From the NCBI GenBank assembly GCA_039925145.1, contig JBDSZL010000090.1, positions 20,095 to 84,094 on the forward strand: a stretch of 64,000 bases of DNA, written 5' to 3'. The notes under the pieces are model-generated. The model saw only the letters and a program-made list of their open reading frames with translations. It ran no database searches and was not told the DNA's origin. Positions within the stretch are counted from its first letter, which is position 1, and every line of letters begins with the position of its first letter. The translations under genes were made by a program, and so were the position numbers. The stretch is from JBDSZL01 sp039925145 (GTDB taxonomy: Bacteria; Acidobacteriota; Vicinamibacteria; Vicinamibacterales; SCN-69-37). Below, piece after piece: positions 42,453 through 55,204 of this stretch.

Positions 42453-44690
42453 GGTGCTGCTCGAGATCGGCGTCGAAGAGATGCCCGCGTCGTGGCTGCC
42501 CGCGCTGACCGCGCAGCTGGGCGCGCGGTTGAACGCGCGACTGATCGAGGCCGGGCTCCCGATCAAGGTGGCCATCGAAGTCCATTCGACCCCGCGCCGC
42601 CTGACCGCCTGCGTGCCCGAGCTCGTGGACCGGCAGGAGGAACGCGACGAGACCCTGATGGGGCCGCCGGTGAGCGCTGCCTACGATGCCGAAGGACACC
42701 CGACCACGGCAGGGCTCGGCTTTGCCCGCAAGCTCGGCGTGGATTTCGAAGCGCTCGCGCAGGTGGATACGCCGAAGGGCAAGTACCTGTCGTACGTGCG
42801 GCACAACCGCGGTCGCGCCACGGTGGACGTGCTGCCCGAGGTGCTGTCCAAGCTGCTGCGCGATCTGACGTTCCCGAAACAGATGCACTGGGACGCGCAG
42901 CTCGAGGACGGCAAGGTCGAGTTCACGTTCGGGCGCCCGATCCGCTGGCTGTTGTTCCTCTATGGCGGCCGCGTGGTGCCGTTTACGATCGCGCGCCATG
43001 CGCTTGCATCGAGTCCACGTGTGCAGGACGTCAGCTCGGGGGCGGTGACCTACGGCCACCGGTTTCTGGCGACGAGCGGACGGGCCGGTCGCGCGATCAA
43101 GGTGCGCAGTTTCGACGAGTACCGGAAGAAGCTCACGGAGAATTTCGTTCTCCTGTCACGCATCGACCGACGCGACCGCATCATGCGCGATCTCGAGGCG
43201 CAGGCGCGGCGCATCGGGGGACGCGCGCTGCTGCACCAGCATCCGCGGGCCGAGGCGCTGCTCGACGAAGTGCCAGACCTGGTGGAGTTTCCCGCTGTCG
43301 TGTCGGGAGCCTTCAGCGCCGAATTCCTGACGCTGCCGCAGGAAGTGCTGATTACGACGCTCATCCATCATCAGCATTTCTTCCCGGTCATTGGCGCGTC
43401 CGGATCGCTCATGGCCGCCTTCCTGGCGGTGACCAACACGCAGACGACCAACGAGCGCGCCATCGCCACCAATGCCGAGCGTGTGGTCACGGCGCGGCTG
43501 CGCGACGCACGCTTCTTCTGGGACGCCGACCGGCAGATCGGGCTCGATGGGCGGCTCGCGCGGCTCGAGACGGTGCTGTTCCATAAACAGCTGGGCTCGT
43601 ATCTGGCCAAGGCGGATCGCATCGAGGCGCTGGCGCGCTGGGTCGCCGCCGACGTGCTCGGCCACCCCGAAGTCGCCGACAGTGCCGGCCGCGCGGCACG
43701 GCTCTCCAAGGCCGATCTCGCGACCGACATGGTGCGCGAGTTTCCCGAACTGCAGGGCACGATGGGCGGCATCTACGCGCGCGAAGCCGGTGAACCCGAA
43801 GCCGTGTGGAAAGCCATTTACTTTCAGTACCAGCCGGTGGCCGTCGAGTCCGACGCCCCGCCTGCGACGGCCTCGCTCGGTGCCGGCGCGCTGACGTGGG
43901 CCGCGGTGTCGCTGGCCGACAAGCTCGATACGCTCGTCGGGCTCTTTCTGGCCGGCGAGCGGCCGACTGGCTCGCGCGATCCATTCGGTCTGCGGCGTCA
44001 GACTCATGGCGTGCTCCGCATTCTGCTCGACGCGGCGAAGTTCACCGGCGGACGCGTCCGCACGCCGCTCGATCGGCTCATCCGTCGCGCCAGCGAGGGG
44101 TTCGGTGCCTTCGGCGACAGCGAGAAGCTCGCGGCCGTGTGGCCCGAGTTGGCCGCCTTTCTCACCGAGCGGCTTCAGGTGGTGTTTGAAACGCGCGGCG
44201 CGGACCGGCGCAACGTGCGCGCGGTGGTGCCCGGTGTCGGCGTGGCGATGAGCACGCCGGTGAGCGACCTGCAGGAGAATCTTGCGGCGTTACCCGAAGT
44301 CGCAGCGTCGGAGTCCTTCCGGCAGCTGGCCACCGCCTTCAAGCGCGTGCGGAACATCGGGCGCGAATACGATGTGGCGCAGTTCACCGCCGACGAGGCC
44401 TCCGGGCCCGCGCTCGATGGCATTCTCCAGGACCCGGCCGAGCGTGCGCTGCTCGCCGACATCGAGCAGCATCGTCAGGCCATCGAACACGCCGTGAGGG
44501 AGGGCACCGGCTTCCGCGAGGCGTACGTCGAGGCCGCGAAGTTCGAGCCGGTCGTCGCCCGGTTCTTTCAGGATGTGTTCGTGATGAGCGACGACCCGGC
44601 CTTGCGTCAAGCGAGGCTGCGTCTGCTCAAGCGGCTCGAAACCGTTATTTTGCAGTTGGGTGATATCTCAGAAATCGTAGCAACGGAGTC

Positions 44691-44694
<4 letters not shown>
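42442..44694 (+). CDS. glyS: Glycyl-tRNA synthetase beta subunit
   Basis: This 750-residue subunit for tRNA binding begins VLLEIGVEEMPASWLPALTA and shows the conserved FPKQMHWDAQLEDGKVEFTF, FGRPIRWLLFLYGGRVVPF, DLVEFPAVVSGAFSAEFL and LPQEVLITTLIHHQHFFPV. An HD-related region (EFPELQGTMGGIYAREAGEP) and the C-terminal DALR anticodon domain are present. The length is a little above average. AAGGAG precedes the ATG. Its stop overlaps the start of ppdK by four bases, an unusual coupling of a synthetase with a metabolic enzyme. Confidence 0.96.
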
Positions 44695-47522
<2,828 letters not shown>

Positions 47523-47637
47523 GAGACGCCAAGCAGGAGGTCCGCGGTGCGAGCGTGGCCATGAGTCTGGTCTTCTCGTCTCCGCACTGCGTGCTTCCTG
47601 CCGCAACCGTAGTTCGTCGCGGTCCGGTTCTAACCTG

Positions 47638-48603
47638 ATGATCAGCATCATCGCGCGTATCGACGACGTCACTTCCCACGCCGACAGCGTCGATCCGGCC
47701 TGGCTCACGCCTGAGTCCACGGTGGTTTTCTGGGTCGATATGGAGGGGGCAGACGAGGCCGCCCGCAGCCTGCTCAGCACGACCTTCCACTTTCACGAGC
47801 TCGCAATAGAGGATGCCCTCGCCGAGCTGCATTACCCGAAAATCGAGGCCTACGACGGGCTGCTCTACCTCATCCTGCACGGCATCGCGCCGGGTGCGGG
47901 AGATGTCGGCTTCGACACGCAGGACGTCGACTTCTTCGTCGGCCGCAACTTCCTGGTCACTGTGCACAACGACCGATCGCGGTCGATCGAAACCGAACGT
48001 GATGCCTGTCTGCGGCACACCACGCTCCTCGACGAGGGCCCGGTCAGCCTTGCGTACCGGATCATCGATCGGCTCGTCGATCACTACAACCCAGAGGTGG
48101 ACCGGCTCGAAGAGCGGCTCGAGCAGCTGGAACAGACGGTGTTTGACCACCCCGAAGTGAATCCGCTGAAGCAGATGCTGTCGCTCAAGAGCGACGTCGC
48201 GTCGCTCCGCCGGGTGGCTTTGCCGCAACGCGACGCGGTCGGCCGTCTTGCGCGCCGCGAATTCCCCCAGATTTCGGACGCGCTGGCCTACAAGTTCCGC
48301 GACGTCTACGACCACCTGGTGAGGCTCACCGACGAGGCCATCTTCCTGCAGGATCGCGTCACCGGTCTGCTCGATGCTCACCTGTCGAACCAGTCGAACC
48401 GGCTGAACCAGGTGATGAAGGTGCTGACCGTGATCGCGACGATCTTCATGCCCTTGACCGTGCTGAGCGGCATTTTCGGCATGAACGTCACTCTGCCGCA
48501 GCTGCCCGGTGGCCCTGGCGCACAGTTCTGGTGGGTGATGGCAATGATGGCCGCGATCTCCGCCGTGATGCTGTGGGGCTTCCGGCGCATGAAATGGCTG
48601 TGA
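47638..48603 (+). CDS. corA: CorA-family magnesium transporter
   Basis: This 321-residue protein of the CorA/ZntB family has a large N-terminal cytoplasmic domain with a long helix pair and two C-terminal membrane helices; the selectivity motif GMN stands in LSGIFGMNVTLPQLPGG. The final segment, FWWVMAMMAAISAVMLWGFR, is the second helix. It probably moves Mg2+ (or Co2+/Ni2+), duplicating the role of mgtE. The start ATG 47638 has no obvious Shine-Dalgarno sequence. The last codons overlap the mutL start by ten bases. Confidence 0.92.
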   Translation: MISIIARIDDVTSHADSVDPAWLTPESTVVFWVDMEGADEAARSLLSTTFHFHELAIEDALAELHYPKIEAYDGLLYLILHGIAPGAGDVGFDTQDVDFFVGRNFLVTVHNDRSRSIETERDACLRHTTLLDEGPVSLAYRIIDRLVDHYNPEVDRLEERLEQLEQTVFDHPEVNPLKQMLSLKSDVASLRRVALPQRDAVGRLARREFPQISDALAYKFRDVYDHLVRLTDEAIFLQDRVTGLLDAHLSNQSNRLNQVMKVLTVIATIFMPLTVLSGIFGMNVTLPQLPGGPGAQFWWVMAMMAAISAVMLWGFRRMKWL

Positions 48604-50408
48604 ATCGCGTTCATCGTTTGCCGCCCGAGCTTGCGAATCAGATCGCCGCGGGCGAGGTGGTCGAACGTCCGGCCTCGGTCGTCAAGGAGCTTGTCGAGAA
48701 CAGCGTCGATGCCGGCGCGCGCCGGATCAGCATCACGATCGATTTCGGCGGCAAGAAGCTAATCGTGGTGGAAGACGATGGCGAAGGCATGAGTCCGGAC
48801 GACGCCGCGCTCGCCCTCGAACGCCACGCCACGAGCAAGATCACGAGCGCCTCCGACCTGGCCGCGATCCGAACGCTGGGGTTCAGAGGCGAGGCGTTGC
48901 CCTCGATTGCGTCGGTGTCGCGCTTCCGGCTCCGCACGCGCCCGCGCGATCTGCTGGCCGGCACCGAGGTCAGAATCGACGGCGGCCATCTCACGGGCAC
49001 GCGTGAGGTCGGTGCACCGGAGGGCACGCTCATTGAAGTGGGCGAGCTGTTCTTCAACCTGCCAGCCCGGCGCAAATTCCTGAAAGCCGACACCGCCGAG
49101 TCTGCGCAGGTCTCACGGCTCGTGACGCAGCTGGCGCTCGGGTACCCGGATGTCGGCTTCGTGTTGCGCAGTGGCGAGCGGCTGCTCCTCGAGGCGCCGC
49201 CCGCCGGATCGCTCGACGAGCGCTTCTATCAGATCTATGGTGAACGCACCGACCTGGTCCGCGTCGACAAGACCGCGGCAGGCATCAGCGTGCGTGGATA
49301 CGTGGCCGCACTGGCCGACCAGGGACCGGTTCGCGGGCCGCAGCATGTGTTCGTCAATCGCCGCATGGTGCGCGACCGCACCATCACGCACGCCATCCAG
49401 CAGGCCTACAGCGTGGCGACGATCAAGGAGCGCAGCCCCGAGGTGCACCTCTTCATCGAGCTGCCGGCAGACCGGGTCGACGTGAACGTGCATCCGACCA
49501 AAGCCGAGGTCCGCTTTCTCGATCAGGGGCTCGTGCACGAGGTGCTGCGGCGCGCGGTCCTCGACGCGCTCGGCACCACCGGTGCCCCCGAGCTCACGCT
49601 CACGCCCGTGCTGTTGGGCGATGTCGCTGTAGGAGCGCCCGCCCTGCCGCTCGGCTTCGGATCCCAGCCGTCATTTCCCGCGCCCCCCCAGGGAAGTGGC
49701 GACGGGCCGCCAGCGTGGGTCGACTCCGCGCCGCTCGCGACATCGATTGCGGGTGCAGGTGACGTGCCTGCCGATCCCACGCCGTTCAATGGTGCCTTGT
49801 CCGGCGGACGTGAGTCTGTCGCCGCGCTCATCCGTCCCATGGTGCCGCTGGGGCAGTTCCGCAACACGTTCATCATCGCGGCAGACGAGGACGGCGTCGC
49901 GATCATCGATCAGCACGTGGCGCACGAACGGATTCTCTTCGAGCAGATCTCGGAGCGGCTCACGGGGCGGGCCCTCGAGTCGCAGCGCCTGCTGACACCT
50001 ATCGTGCTCGATCTCAGCCCTGGCGAACATCAGACGCTGCTGCAGCATCGCGCGGAGCTGGAGCGCGTGGGGTTCGAAGTCGAGGACTTCGGCGCGACCA
50101 GCCTCTGCGTGGCCGCTGTGCCAGCGCTCCTCGACTGGAGGCGGAGCGAGGACGTGCTGCGAGCCGTCGCGGGCGATCTGGACGGACTGGCACCTGGCGC
50201 CGGCATGCACGTGGCGCTGCGACAGATGGCCGCGACCATGGCGTGTCATGCAGCCGTCAAGGCCAACGACCCGCTCACGCGCGAGAAGATGCAGTATCTG
50301 CTCGACGAACTGCGCCGCACGGCGCACTCGTCAGTCTGCCCACACGGCCGGCCCGTGGTGCTCCGGCTGACTCGTCGCGAGATCGAGAAGAACTTCGAGC
50401 GGATCTGA
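48594..50408 (+). CDS. mutL: DNA mismatch repair protein MutL
   Basis: This 604-residue GHKL ATPase couples mismatch recognition to incision. ATPase motifs: VVKELVENSVDAGARRI, VEDDGEGM, ATSKI and TLGFRGEALPSIASVS. A transducer domain and a Pro/Gly/Ala-rich linker (about residues 335-410) follow. The C-terminal domain has IIDQHVAHERILFEQI, a DQHA-x2-E-x4-E endonuclease motif with Val at the Ala position, and the terminal SVCPHGRPVVLRL. This suggests an endonuclease-type MutL. The start was placed at ATG 48594, overlapping corA; GTG 48600 is an alternative. No mutS is in the window. Confidence 0.95.
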   Translation: MAVNRVHRLPPELANQIAAGEVVERPASVVKELVENSVDAGARRISITIDFGGKKLIVVEDDGEGMSPDDAALALERHATSKITSASDLAAIRTLGFRGEALPSIASVSRFRLRTRPRDLLAGTEVRIDGGHLTGTREVGAPEGTLIEVGELFFNLPARRKFLKADTAESAQVSRLVTQLALGYPDVGFVLRSGERLLLEAPPAGSLDERFYQIYGERTDLVRVDKTAAGISVRGYVAALADQGPVRGPQHVFVNRRMVRDRTITHAIQQAYSVATIKERSPEVHLFIELPADRVDVNVHPTKAEVRFLDQGLVHEVLRRAVLDALGTTGAPELTLTPVLLGDVAVGAPALPLGFGSQPSFPAPPQGSGDGPPAWVDSAPLATSIAGAGDVPADPTPFNGALSGGRESVAALIRPMVPLGQFRNTFIIAADEDGVAIIDQHVAHERILFEQISERLTGRALESQRLLTPIVLDLSPGEHQTLLQHRAELERVGFEVEDFGATSLCVAAVPALLDWRRSEDVLRAVAGDLDGLAPGAGMHVALRQMAATMACHAAVKANDPLTREKMQYLLDELRRTAHSSVCPHGRPVVLRLTRREIEKNFERI

Positions 50409-50481
50409 GCTGGGCGCAGGGGTGGTCGGCGGCCTCTCGTGACCGGATTGCGAGTGTCCGTGTGGGGGAGATCGACCGGCC

Positions 50482-51783
50482 CTACCGCCAGCGTCGATCG
50501 GCGAAGTCGGCGAAGCGCTGCCAGTCATACGGCGTGAGGTTGTGGACTCCTGTCCTCACATGGTACCCGCGGCGTCCCGCGATCAATGGCTGCTCCAGCG
50601 GCGGCATGGCATCGGTGGCGATGGGCGCATCTCCGAACAGCGCGAACGCCGGGGAGCTGTGCGCGAGCGAGAGAAACTCGCCCCGTGGATCGGACCAGAG
50701 ATCCTCGTCGGCGCTCGTGACATACAGCGATCGAGGCGCGATGAGCGCCAGCAGCATGTGCTGATCGACCGGCAGCTCCTGTTCGCGCCCCGCGAAAGCC
50801 GTGTAGTTCTCGGCGAACCAGTGGGGAAACGAGCCGGTGATGCGCTTCAAGGTCTCGCCAAAATCGCGACGTGTCACGGCCGCGCCGCCCTCGCCCGACT
50901 CGTTCGAGATCACCAGGGCAAACCGCTCGTCTTCTGCGCCGGCCCACAAGGCGGCCTTACCGCCGCGGGAGTGACCGACGACGGCGACGCGGGTGGCGTC
51001 GACGCGTGAGTCGGTCTCGAAGTAGTCCAGGGCGCGTCTGGCTCCCCAGCCCCATGCGGCCAGCGCGCCCCAGGCGTTACGCGGGCGCAGACCCGTCGTC
51101 TCGCCTTCGAAAAGGCGAATCACCCCGTCCTTGAAGCGATCCTTGTTGTCAGGCGCAAGGTCGTCGTTCTGAAGAGCGGCGATGCCGTATCCGCGCGCGA
51201 TGATCTCTTCGGCAGGCCAGAACTCCGAACGCTGCCGTCTCGACGGGTCCGCGTCGGTGGCAGGCCGGTTGTTGAGCAGCAGGAACACCGGAGCCGGGGT
51301 GCGTCGGCCGTTGGGCAGGAAGAGGGTGAATTCGAAACGGTGCTGGCGGCCACGTTCGGTGCTGAGCACCGCGATGCGCTCGAGGGTGGCCGCGCCGTCC
51401 ATTGCCCGCGGCTGCTCCTCGACCACTTGAAAGCGCAGCTGCTCGGGCCGTCCCGGTGAACGGCCGTAGACGTGCTCGCGGAACAGCTGCAGGATCTCCG
51501 TCCGCCGGCGCCGCCAGGTCTGCTGATCCTGAGCGCGCCCACCCGGGCCGGCGAGCAAGTCAGGCAACGAGTAGGCGGCGACCTTGGCCTCGTCGAAGTT
51601 GAAACCTGGTTGTGCCTGCGTGGACTTCTGGACAACGGCTGGATTGCTCTGCCAGTGGGCAGACTGCGTCGGTCCGAGCATGAACGCGCGGGACGCCTCG
51701 ACGCGAGTGGGCGACACCGCGCTGGCGGCCGGCACCCCGACCAGACTGGCAGCCAGCAGGAGCCCGCTTCGTGTCAGGGTCAT
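50482..51783 (-). CDS. Secreted CE15-type glucuronoyl esterase-like protein
   Basis: This 433-residue protein has a signal peptide (LLLAASLVGVPAASAVSP) and an alpha/beta-hydrolase fold of carbohydrate-esterase family 15 type. The nucleophile is in VVGHSRGGKAALWAGA (near residue 267), the acid in VISNESGEGGAAV, and the histidine in HNLTPYDWQRF. LPVDQHMLLALIAPRSLYV is another family hallmark. Such enzymes cleave ester bonds between glucuronate on xylan and lignin alcohols, or acetyl groups. It begins with an ATG that overlaps the upstream SGNH gene stop by four bases, so the two esterases are co-translated. The 73 bases between its stop and mutL hold no gene. Confidence 0.82.
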   Translation of the reverse strand: MTLTRSGLLLAASLVGVPAASAVSPTRVEASRAFMLGPTQSAHWQSNPAVVQKSTQAQPGFNFDEAKVAAYSLPDLLAGPGGRAQDQQTWRRRRTEILQLFREHVYGRSPGRPEQLRFQVVEEQPRAMDGAATLERIAVLSTERGRQHRFEFTLFLPNGRRTPAPVFLLLNNRPATDADPSRRQRSEFWPAEEIIARGYGIAALQNDDLAPDNKDRFKDGVIRLFEGETTGLRPRNAWGALAAWGWGARRALDYFETDSRVDATRVAVVGHSRGGKAALWAGAEDERFALVISNESGEGGAAVTRRDFGETLKRITGSFPHWFAENYTAFAGREQELPVDQHMLLALIAPRSLYVTSADEDLWSDPRGEFLSLAHSSPAFALFGDAPIATDAMPPLEQPLIAGRRGYHVRTGVHNLTPYDWQRFADFADRRWR

Positions 51784-53195
51784 GGCGCGAGTCTGCCGCG
51801 TGGGCGGTCACCCTGATGCGCCTGTCGGCGCACCAGACCCGGCTGTGCGATCAGCGACAGGTTGATGGCGTTGCCCATGGCCAGGTAGCCGGCACGATTC
51901 GGATGAAGCCGGTCGCCGGCGCCACCCGTGGTGCTGTTCGGCTGAAAGGCCGGTCGGAGCGCGCCCGTCTTCGGGTCGAGCGTCGCCGCATCGAAATCGG
52001 CGACGGCGTCGAAGTTACCAGCCCCGCGGATGAACGCGTTGACGGCGCGCCGCCGCTCGTCTGCCTCCGCGGTGCCGCTCCCACCGCTGCTGCCCAGGCT
52101 CGACGTGATGGTGGCGCCCACGATGCGCACGCCGCGCGCCCGCACGCGCCGCACCACATCCTGCATCCCGGCAATCACCGCCTCCGCGGTGGCCCCGGTC
52201 GACAGGTCGTTGATGCCCTCGAGCCACACGACCGCGCTGAGCCCGGACAGGGCGAGCACATCGCGGTCGAGGCGATCGCGGGCGGCAGGTCCGCCCGAGA
52301 ATGGCTCTTCGGGACTGTAGCGCGAGGGGCCGAGCACCTGATTGCCGCCAATGCCCGCATTGACGACCGAGACGCGGGAGCCGTAGGTGGCGTGCAACCG
52401 GCGCGACAGCACATCGGGCCAACGATCATCGCCGTTGAGCGTGGATGCCGTGCCGTCGGTAATCGAGTCGCCGAAGGCGGCGATCACCGCCGTGCCCGCG
52501 GGGACCAGCACGTCGAGCATGTCGACGAAGTACCAGGAGGTGGTCGACGAGGCAAACGCGTCGTCGTCTTCATCGGCTGAGTGGCTGCCGGAGTGCGGTG
52601 CGGTCAGATACGACGTGGTGAGCGCCTTCGCATGCCACGTCATCGGCCCGCTGGAGCCCACGACGTGGAAGCTGAGTGCGAGCTTGCGCCCCGCCAGCAG
52701 GGGAGTGCCGCCGGCAGTGACGAAGCCGAGCCTGATCGGATCGCTGAACAACGCCTGGCCCGGCGGCAGCGCGACCGATGCCCTGCCGCGGTTGAATGTC
52801 ACGCGGTGACTCGTGCCCGGCACCACGTTGGCTCCCGACGCCTGCAGGCCGACGTAGATATCGTCGAACGTGACGGGCTTTGTGCCGAAGGCGTTCGTGA
52901 ACCGGATGCGGAACTGCGCGCCCCAGAGGTCGGGTCTGATGATCAGGCGAAACGACTGATCCAGCGCGCCACTCTCTGCCGACTCGACGGCGAACTCGAG
53001 CACGGGCTGCGCGGCTGCGTTGCCGGACGGGTAGGGTCCCTGTGGCGATGCGGCCCACGACGCAGCCCATTGCTGCGCGACAGGTGCAGGGGCGGGGCCG
53101 GCACCCGGCGCCTGCGAGGCGGCGAGCACCGCGGCCGCCAGGACCAGCACTCCGGCCGCTCCGGCCGCGCTCATTGCTGCGGACAATCGTCGCAT
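51780..53195 (-). CDS. Secreted SGNH (GDSL-like) hydrolase
   Basis: This 471-residue secreted esterase has a signal peptide (AGAAGVLVLAAAVLAASQA), a first beta-domain to about residue 215 and a C-terminal SGNH domain. Block I Ser is in IAAFGDSITDGTAST, the Gly/Asn blocks are in VNAGIGGNQ and LEGINDLS, and the Asp/His block in GDRLHPNRAGY. The family includes acetyl-xylan, rhamnogalacturonan and lipase activities; substrate is not defined. The frame on this strand stays open far upstream, but only the part from ATG 53195 looks like protein; the rest is the antisense of the symporter gene. It forms an operon with the CE15 gene and diverges from the symporter at 53376. Confidence 0.82.
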   Translation of the reverse strand: MRRLSAAMSAAGAAGVLVLAAAVLAASQAPGAGPAPAPVAQQWAASWAASPQGPYPSGNAAAQPVLEFAVESAESGALDQSFRLIIRPDLWGAQFRIRFTNAFGTKPVTFDDIYVGLQASGANVVPGTSHRVTFNRGRASVALPPGQALFSDPIRLGFVTAGGTPLLAGRKLALSFHVVGSSGPMTWHAKALTTSYLTAPHSGSHSADEDDDAFASSTTSWYFVDMLDVLVPAGTAVIAAFGDSITDGTASTLNGDDRWPDVLSRRLHATYGSRVSVVNAGIGGNQVLGPSRYSPEEPFSGGPAARDRLDRDVLALSGLSAVVWLEGINDLSTGATAEAVIAGMQDVVRRVRARGVRIVGATITSSLGSSGGSGTAEADERRRAVNAFIRGAGNFDAVADFDAATLDPKTGALRPAFQPNSTTGGAGDRLHPNRAGYLAMGNAINLSLIAQPGLVRRQAHQGDRPRGRLAP

Positions 53196-53357
53196 GTCAT
53201 CTCTGTCGTGCGTCGCGGCGGCAAGGCCGCCGGTCCTGGGGCCCTGGCCGTCGACGCGATCACCTGTGAGTTTCCCCGTCAGGATACGCGGGGGGCGCAG
53301 GCCGCGCAACTCGACGGCACTTGCCGCGGGCGTCGTCGGGCCGGCGGCGGACTGGCA

Positions 53358-53363
53358 TATGAT
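53358..53363 (+). promoter_or_regulatory. -10 box of the symporter gene
   Basis: TATGAT lies twelve bases before the ATG at 53376, which would give a leader of only about five bases. The 180-base divergent region 53196-53375 also serves the esterase operon on the other strand. Confidence 0.4.
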
Positions 53364-53375
53364 GGCGCCACAAAA

Positions 53376-55139
53376 ATGAGCACACTCGACTGGGCCATCA
53401 TTTTTGGCTACTTCGTCGGACTCTTCGGCCTCAACTGGTGGGTCATGTCGAAGAACCGGGATACCGCCGACGATTATTTCCTGGCGGGGCGCAACCTCGG
53501 GTGGGTGCTCGTCGGCGCGTCGATTTTCGCGTCGAACATTGGTTCGGAGCACATGGTCGGCCTGGCCGGGGCGGGTGCGACCAGTGGCGTTGCGCTCGCC
53601 CACTACGAGCTTCACGCCTGGTGCGTGCTCGTCCTCGGATGGGTGCTGGTGCCGTTTTACATGCACTCGCGCGTGTTCACGATGCCGGAATTCCTCGAGC
53701 GCCGCTTCTCGCCGGCGGCGCGGTGGGTGCTGTCGCTCATCTCGCTCGTCGCCTACGTCCTCACCAAGATCGCGGTCGGGATATTTGCTGGCGGCGTGGT
53801 CTTTGGAGCCTTGCTCCCCGAGCTCAGCGTGCAGGTGGCCGGCCACGTCTTCAACAGTTTCTGGGTGGGGTCGGTGCTGGTCGTGGTGCTCACCGGGCTC
53901 TACACCATGCTGGGTGGCATGCGCGCCGTCGCATACACCGACGTCCTGCAGACTGTGGTTCTCGTGATTGGCGCGTCGCTGTTGACGGTGTTCGGCCTGC
54001 GCGCCATGGGCGGGTGGGGTGAGCTGCGGACGGTGCTCGGGTCCGAGATGTTCAACCTGTGGAAGCCGCTGATTCCGGCCGGCGTCGAAGGGACGTGGGC
54101 GCCGGTAAAGGAAGCGGGCCGGATGGCGTGGTACTTCAACGGCAACTACCCGTGGGTCGGCATGCTGTTCTGCGCGCCGATCATCGGGCTCTGGTACTGG
54201 TGCACGGATCAATACATCGTCCAGCGCGTGCTCGCGGCCCCCAATCAGACGGAGGCACGGCGAGGCACCATCCTGGCCGGGTACCTCAAGCTCCTGCCCG
54301 TGTTTATTTTCATCGTGCCCGGGATGGTGACACTGGGCCTGGCCCGGAGCGGCCGGGTGGCGGCGCTGGCCGGATTCGTCGATGCGCACGGCAACGCGCT
54401 GCCGTCGCTGTCGCAAAGCGCGTTTCCGCTGCTGGTCCAGGCGATTATGCCGTCGGGCGTGCGGGGACTGGTGGTGGCCGGGCTGCTGGCGGCGCTGATG
54501 AGCTCGCTTGCCGGCGTGTTCAATGCCAGCTCCACGCTGTTCACGATCGACTTCTACCAGAAGCTCCATCCAGGAGCGACGCAGAAGCATCTCGTCTGGG
54601 TCGGCCGTGTGGCCACCGCCGTGCTCGTGCTCATCGGCCTGCTGTGGATCCCGGTCATCCAGGGCGCCAAGGGGCTGTATGACTACCTGCAGGGCGTGCA
54701 GGGCTACCTCGCGCCGCCCATTGCCGCGGTGTTCTTCCTCGGCGTCTTCATGAAGCGGCTCAACGCCAAAGGATGTCTTGCCGCATTGCTGGTGGGCTTT
54801 GCGCTCGGTGTGTTCCGCTTGCTGGTGGATACGCCCGTATCACTCGGGCTCAGCGGGCTGGCCGCAGGCTATCCGGAGGGCTCGTTCCTTTGGGTCGTCA
54901 ACAACATCTATTTCCAGTACTACAGTCTGCTCATCTTCGTGGTCTCCTGCGTCGTATTGATCGGCGTCAGTTACGCGACCGAGGCGCCCTCGGCGGCACA
55001 GGTGAGCGGTCTCACGTATGCGACCATCACGCCGGACCTGCGCCGCGAAACGCGCGAGAGTTGGGGCACAGGCGACGTGCTCGCGTCAGCGGGCGTGATC
55101 GCGATCATCCTGATCGCGTACTTGTATTTCAACGGATGA
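53376..55139 (+). CDS. Sodium:solute symporter family (SSS) transporter
   Basis: This 587-residue membrane protein with about 13-14 helices starts MSTLDWAIIFGYFVGLFGLN and shows the SSS signatures DYFLAGRNLGWVLVGASIF, FLERRFSPAARWVLSLISL and SSLAGVFNASSTLFTIDFY, the last being part of the sodium/sugar site. Members of this subgroup carry sugars, sialic acid or myo-inositol; substrate cannot be decided. The divergent esterase operon (SGNH and CE15) suggests a plant-polysaccharide-derived sugar or sugar acid, as an inference. The next gene on the same strand is the metallo-hydrolase. Confidence 0.9.
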   Translation: MSTLDWAIIFGYFVGLFGLNWWVMSKNRDTADDYFLAGRNLGWVLVGASIFASNIGSEHMVGLAGAGATSGVALAHYELHAWCVLVLGWVLVPFYMHSRVFTMPEFLERRFSPAARWVLSLISLVAYVLTKIAVGIFAGGVVFGALLPELSVQVAGHVFNSFWVGSVLVVVLTGLYTMLGGMRAVAYTDVLQTVVLVIGASLLTVFGLRAMGGWGELRTVLGSEMFNLWKPLIPAGVEGTWAPVKEAGRMAWYFNGNYPWVGMLFCAPIIGLWYWCTDQYIVQRVLAAPNQTEARRGTILAGYLKLLPVFIFIVPGMVTLGLARSGRVAALAGFVDAHGNALPSLSQSAFPLLVQAIMPSGVRGLVVAGLLAALMSSLAGVFNASSTLFTIDFYQKLHPGATQKHLVWVGRVATAVLVLIGLLWIPVIQGAKGLYDYLQGVQGYLAPPIAAVFFLGVFMKRLNAKGCLAALLVGFALGVFRLLVDTPVSLGLSGLAAGYPEGSFLWVVNNIYFQYYSLLIFVVSCVVLIGVSYATEAPSAAQVSGLTYATITPDLRRETRESWGTGDVLASAGVIAIILIAYLYFNG

Positions 55140-55204
55140 GCGAAGACTGTAGACGTGGCCCCCGGACGCGGGTGGTGACGATGACGGCAGGGCGGGGCCG
55201 AAGA

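Noticed and set aside
53196..54590. Long minus-strand open frame continuous with the SGNH hydrolase
   Set aside because: It is the antisense of the symporter gene; the text is His/Arg/Pro-rich and shadow-like, while the SGNH signal peptide starts cleanly at 53195.
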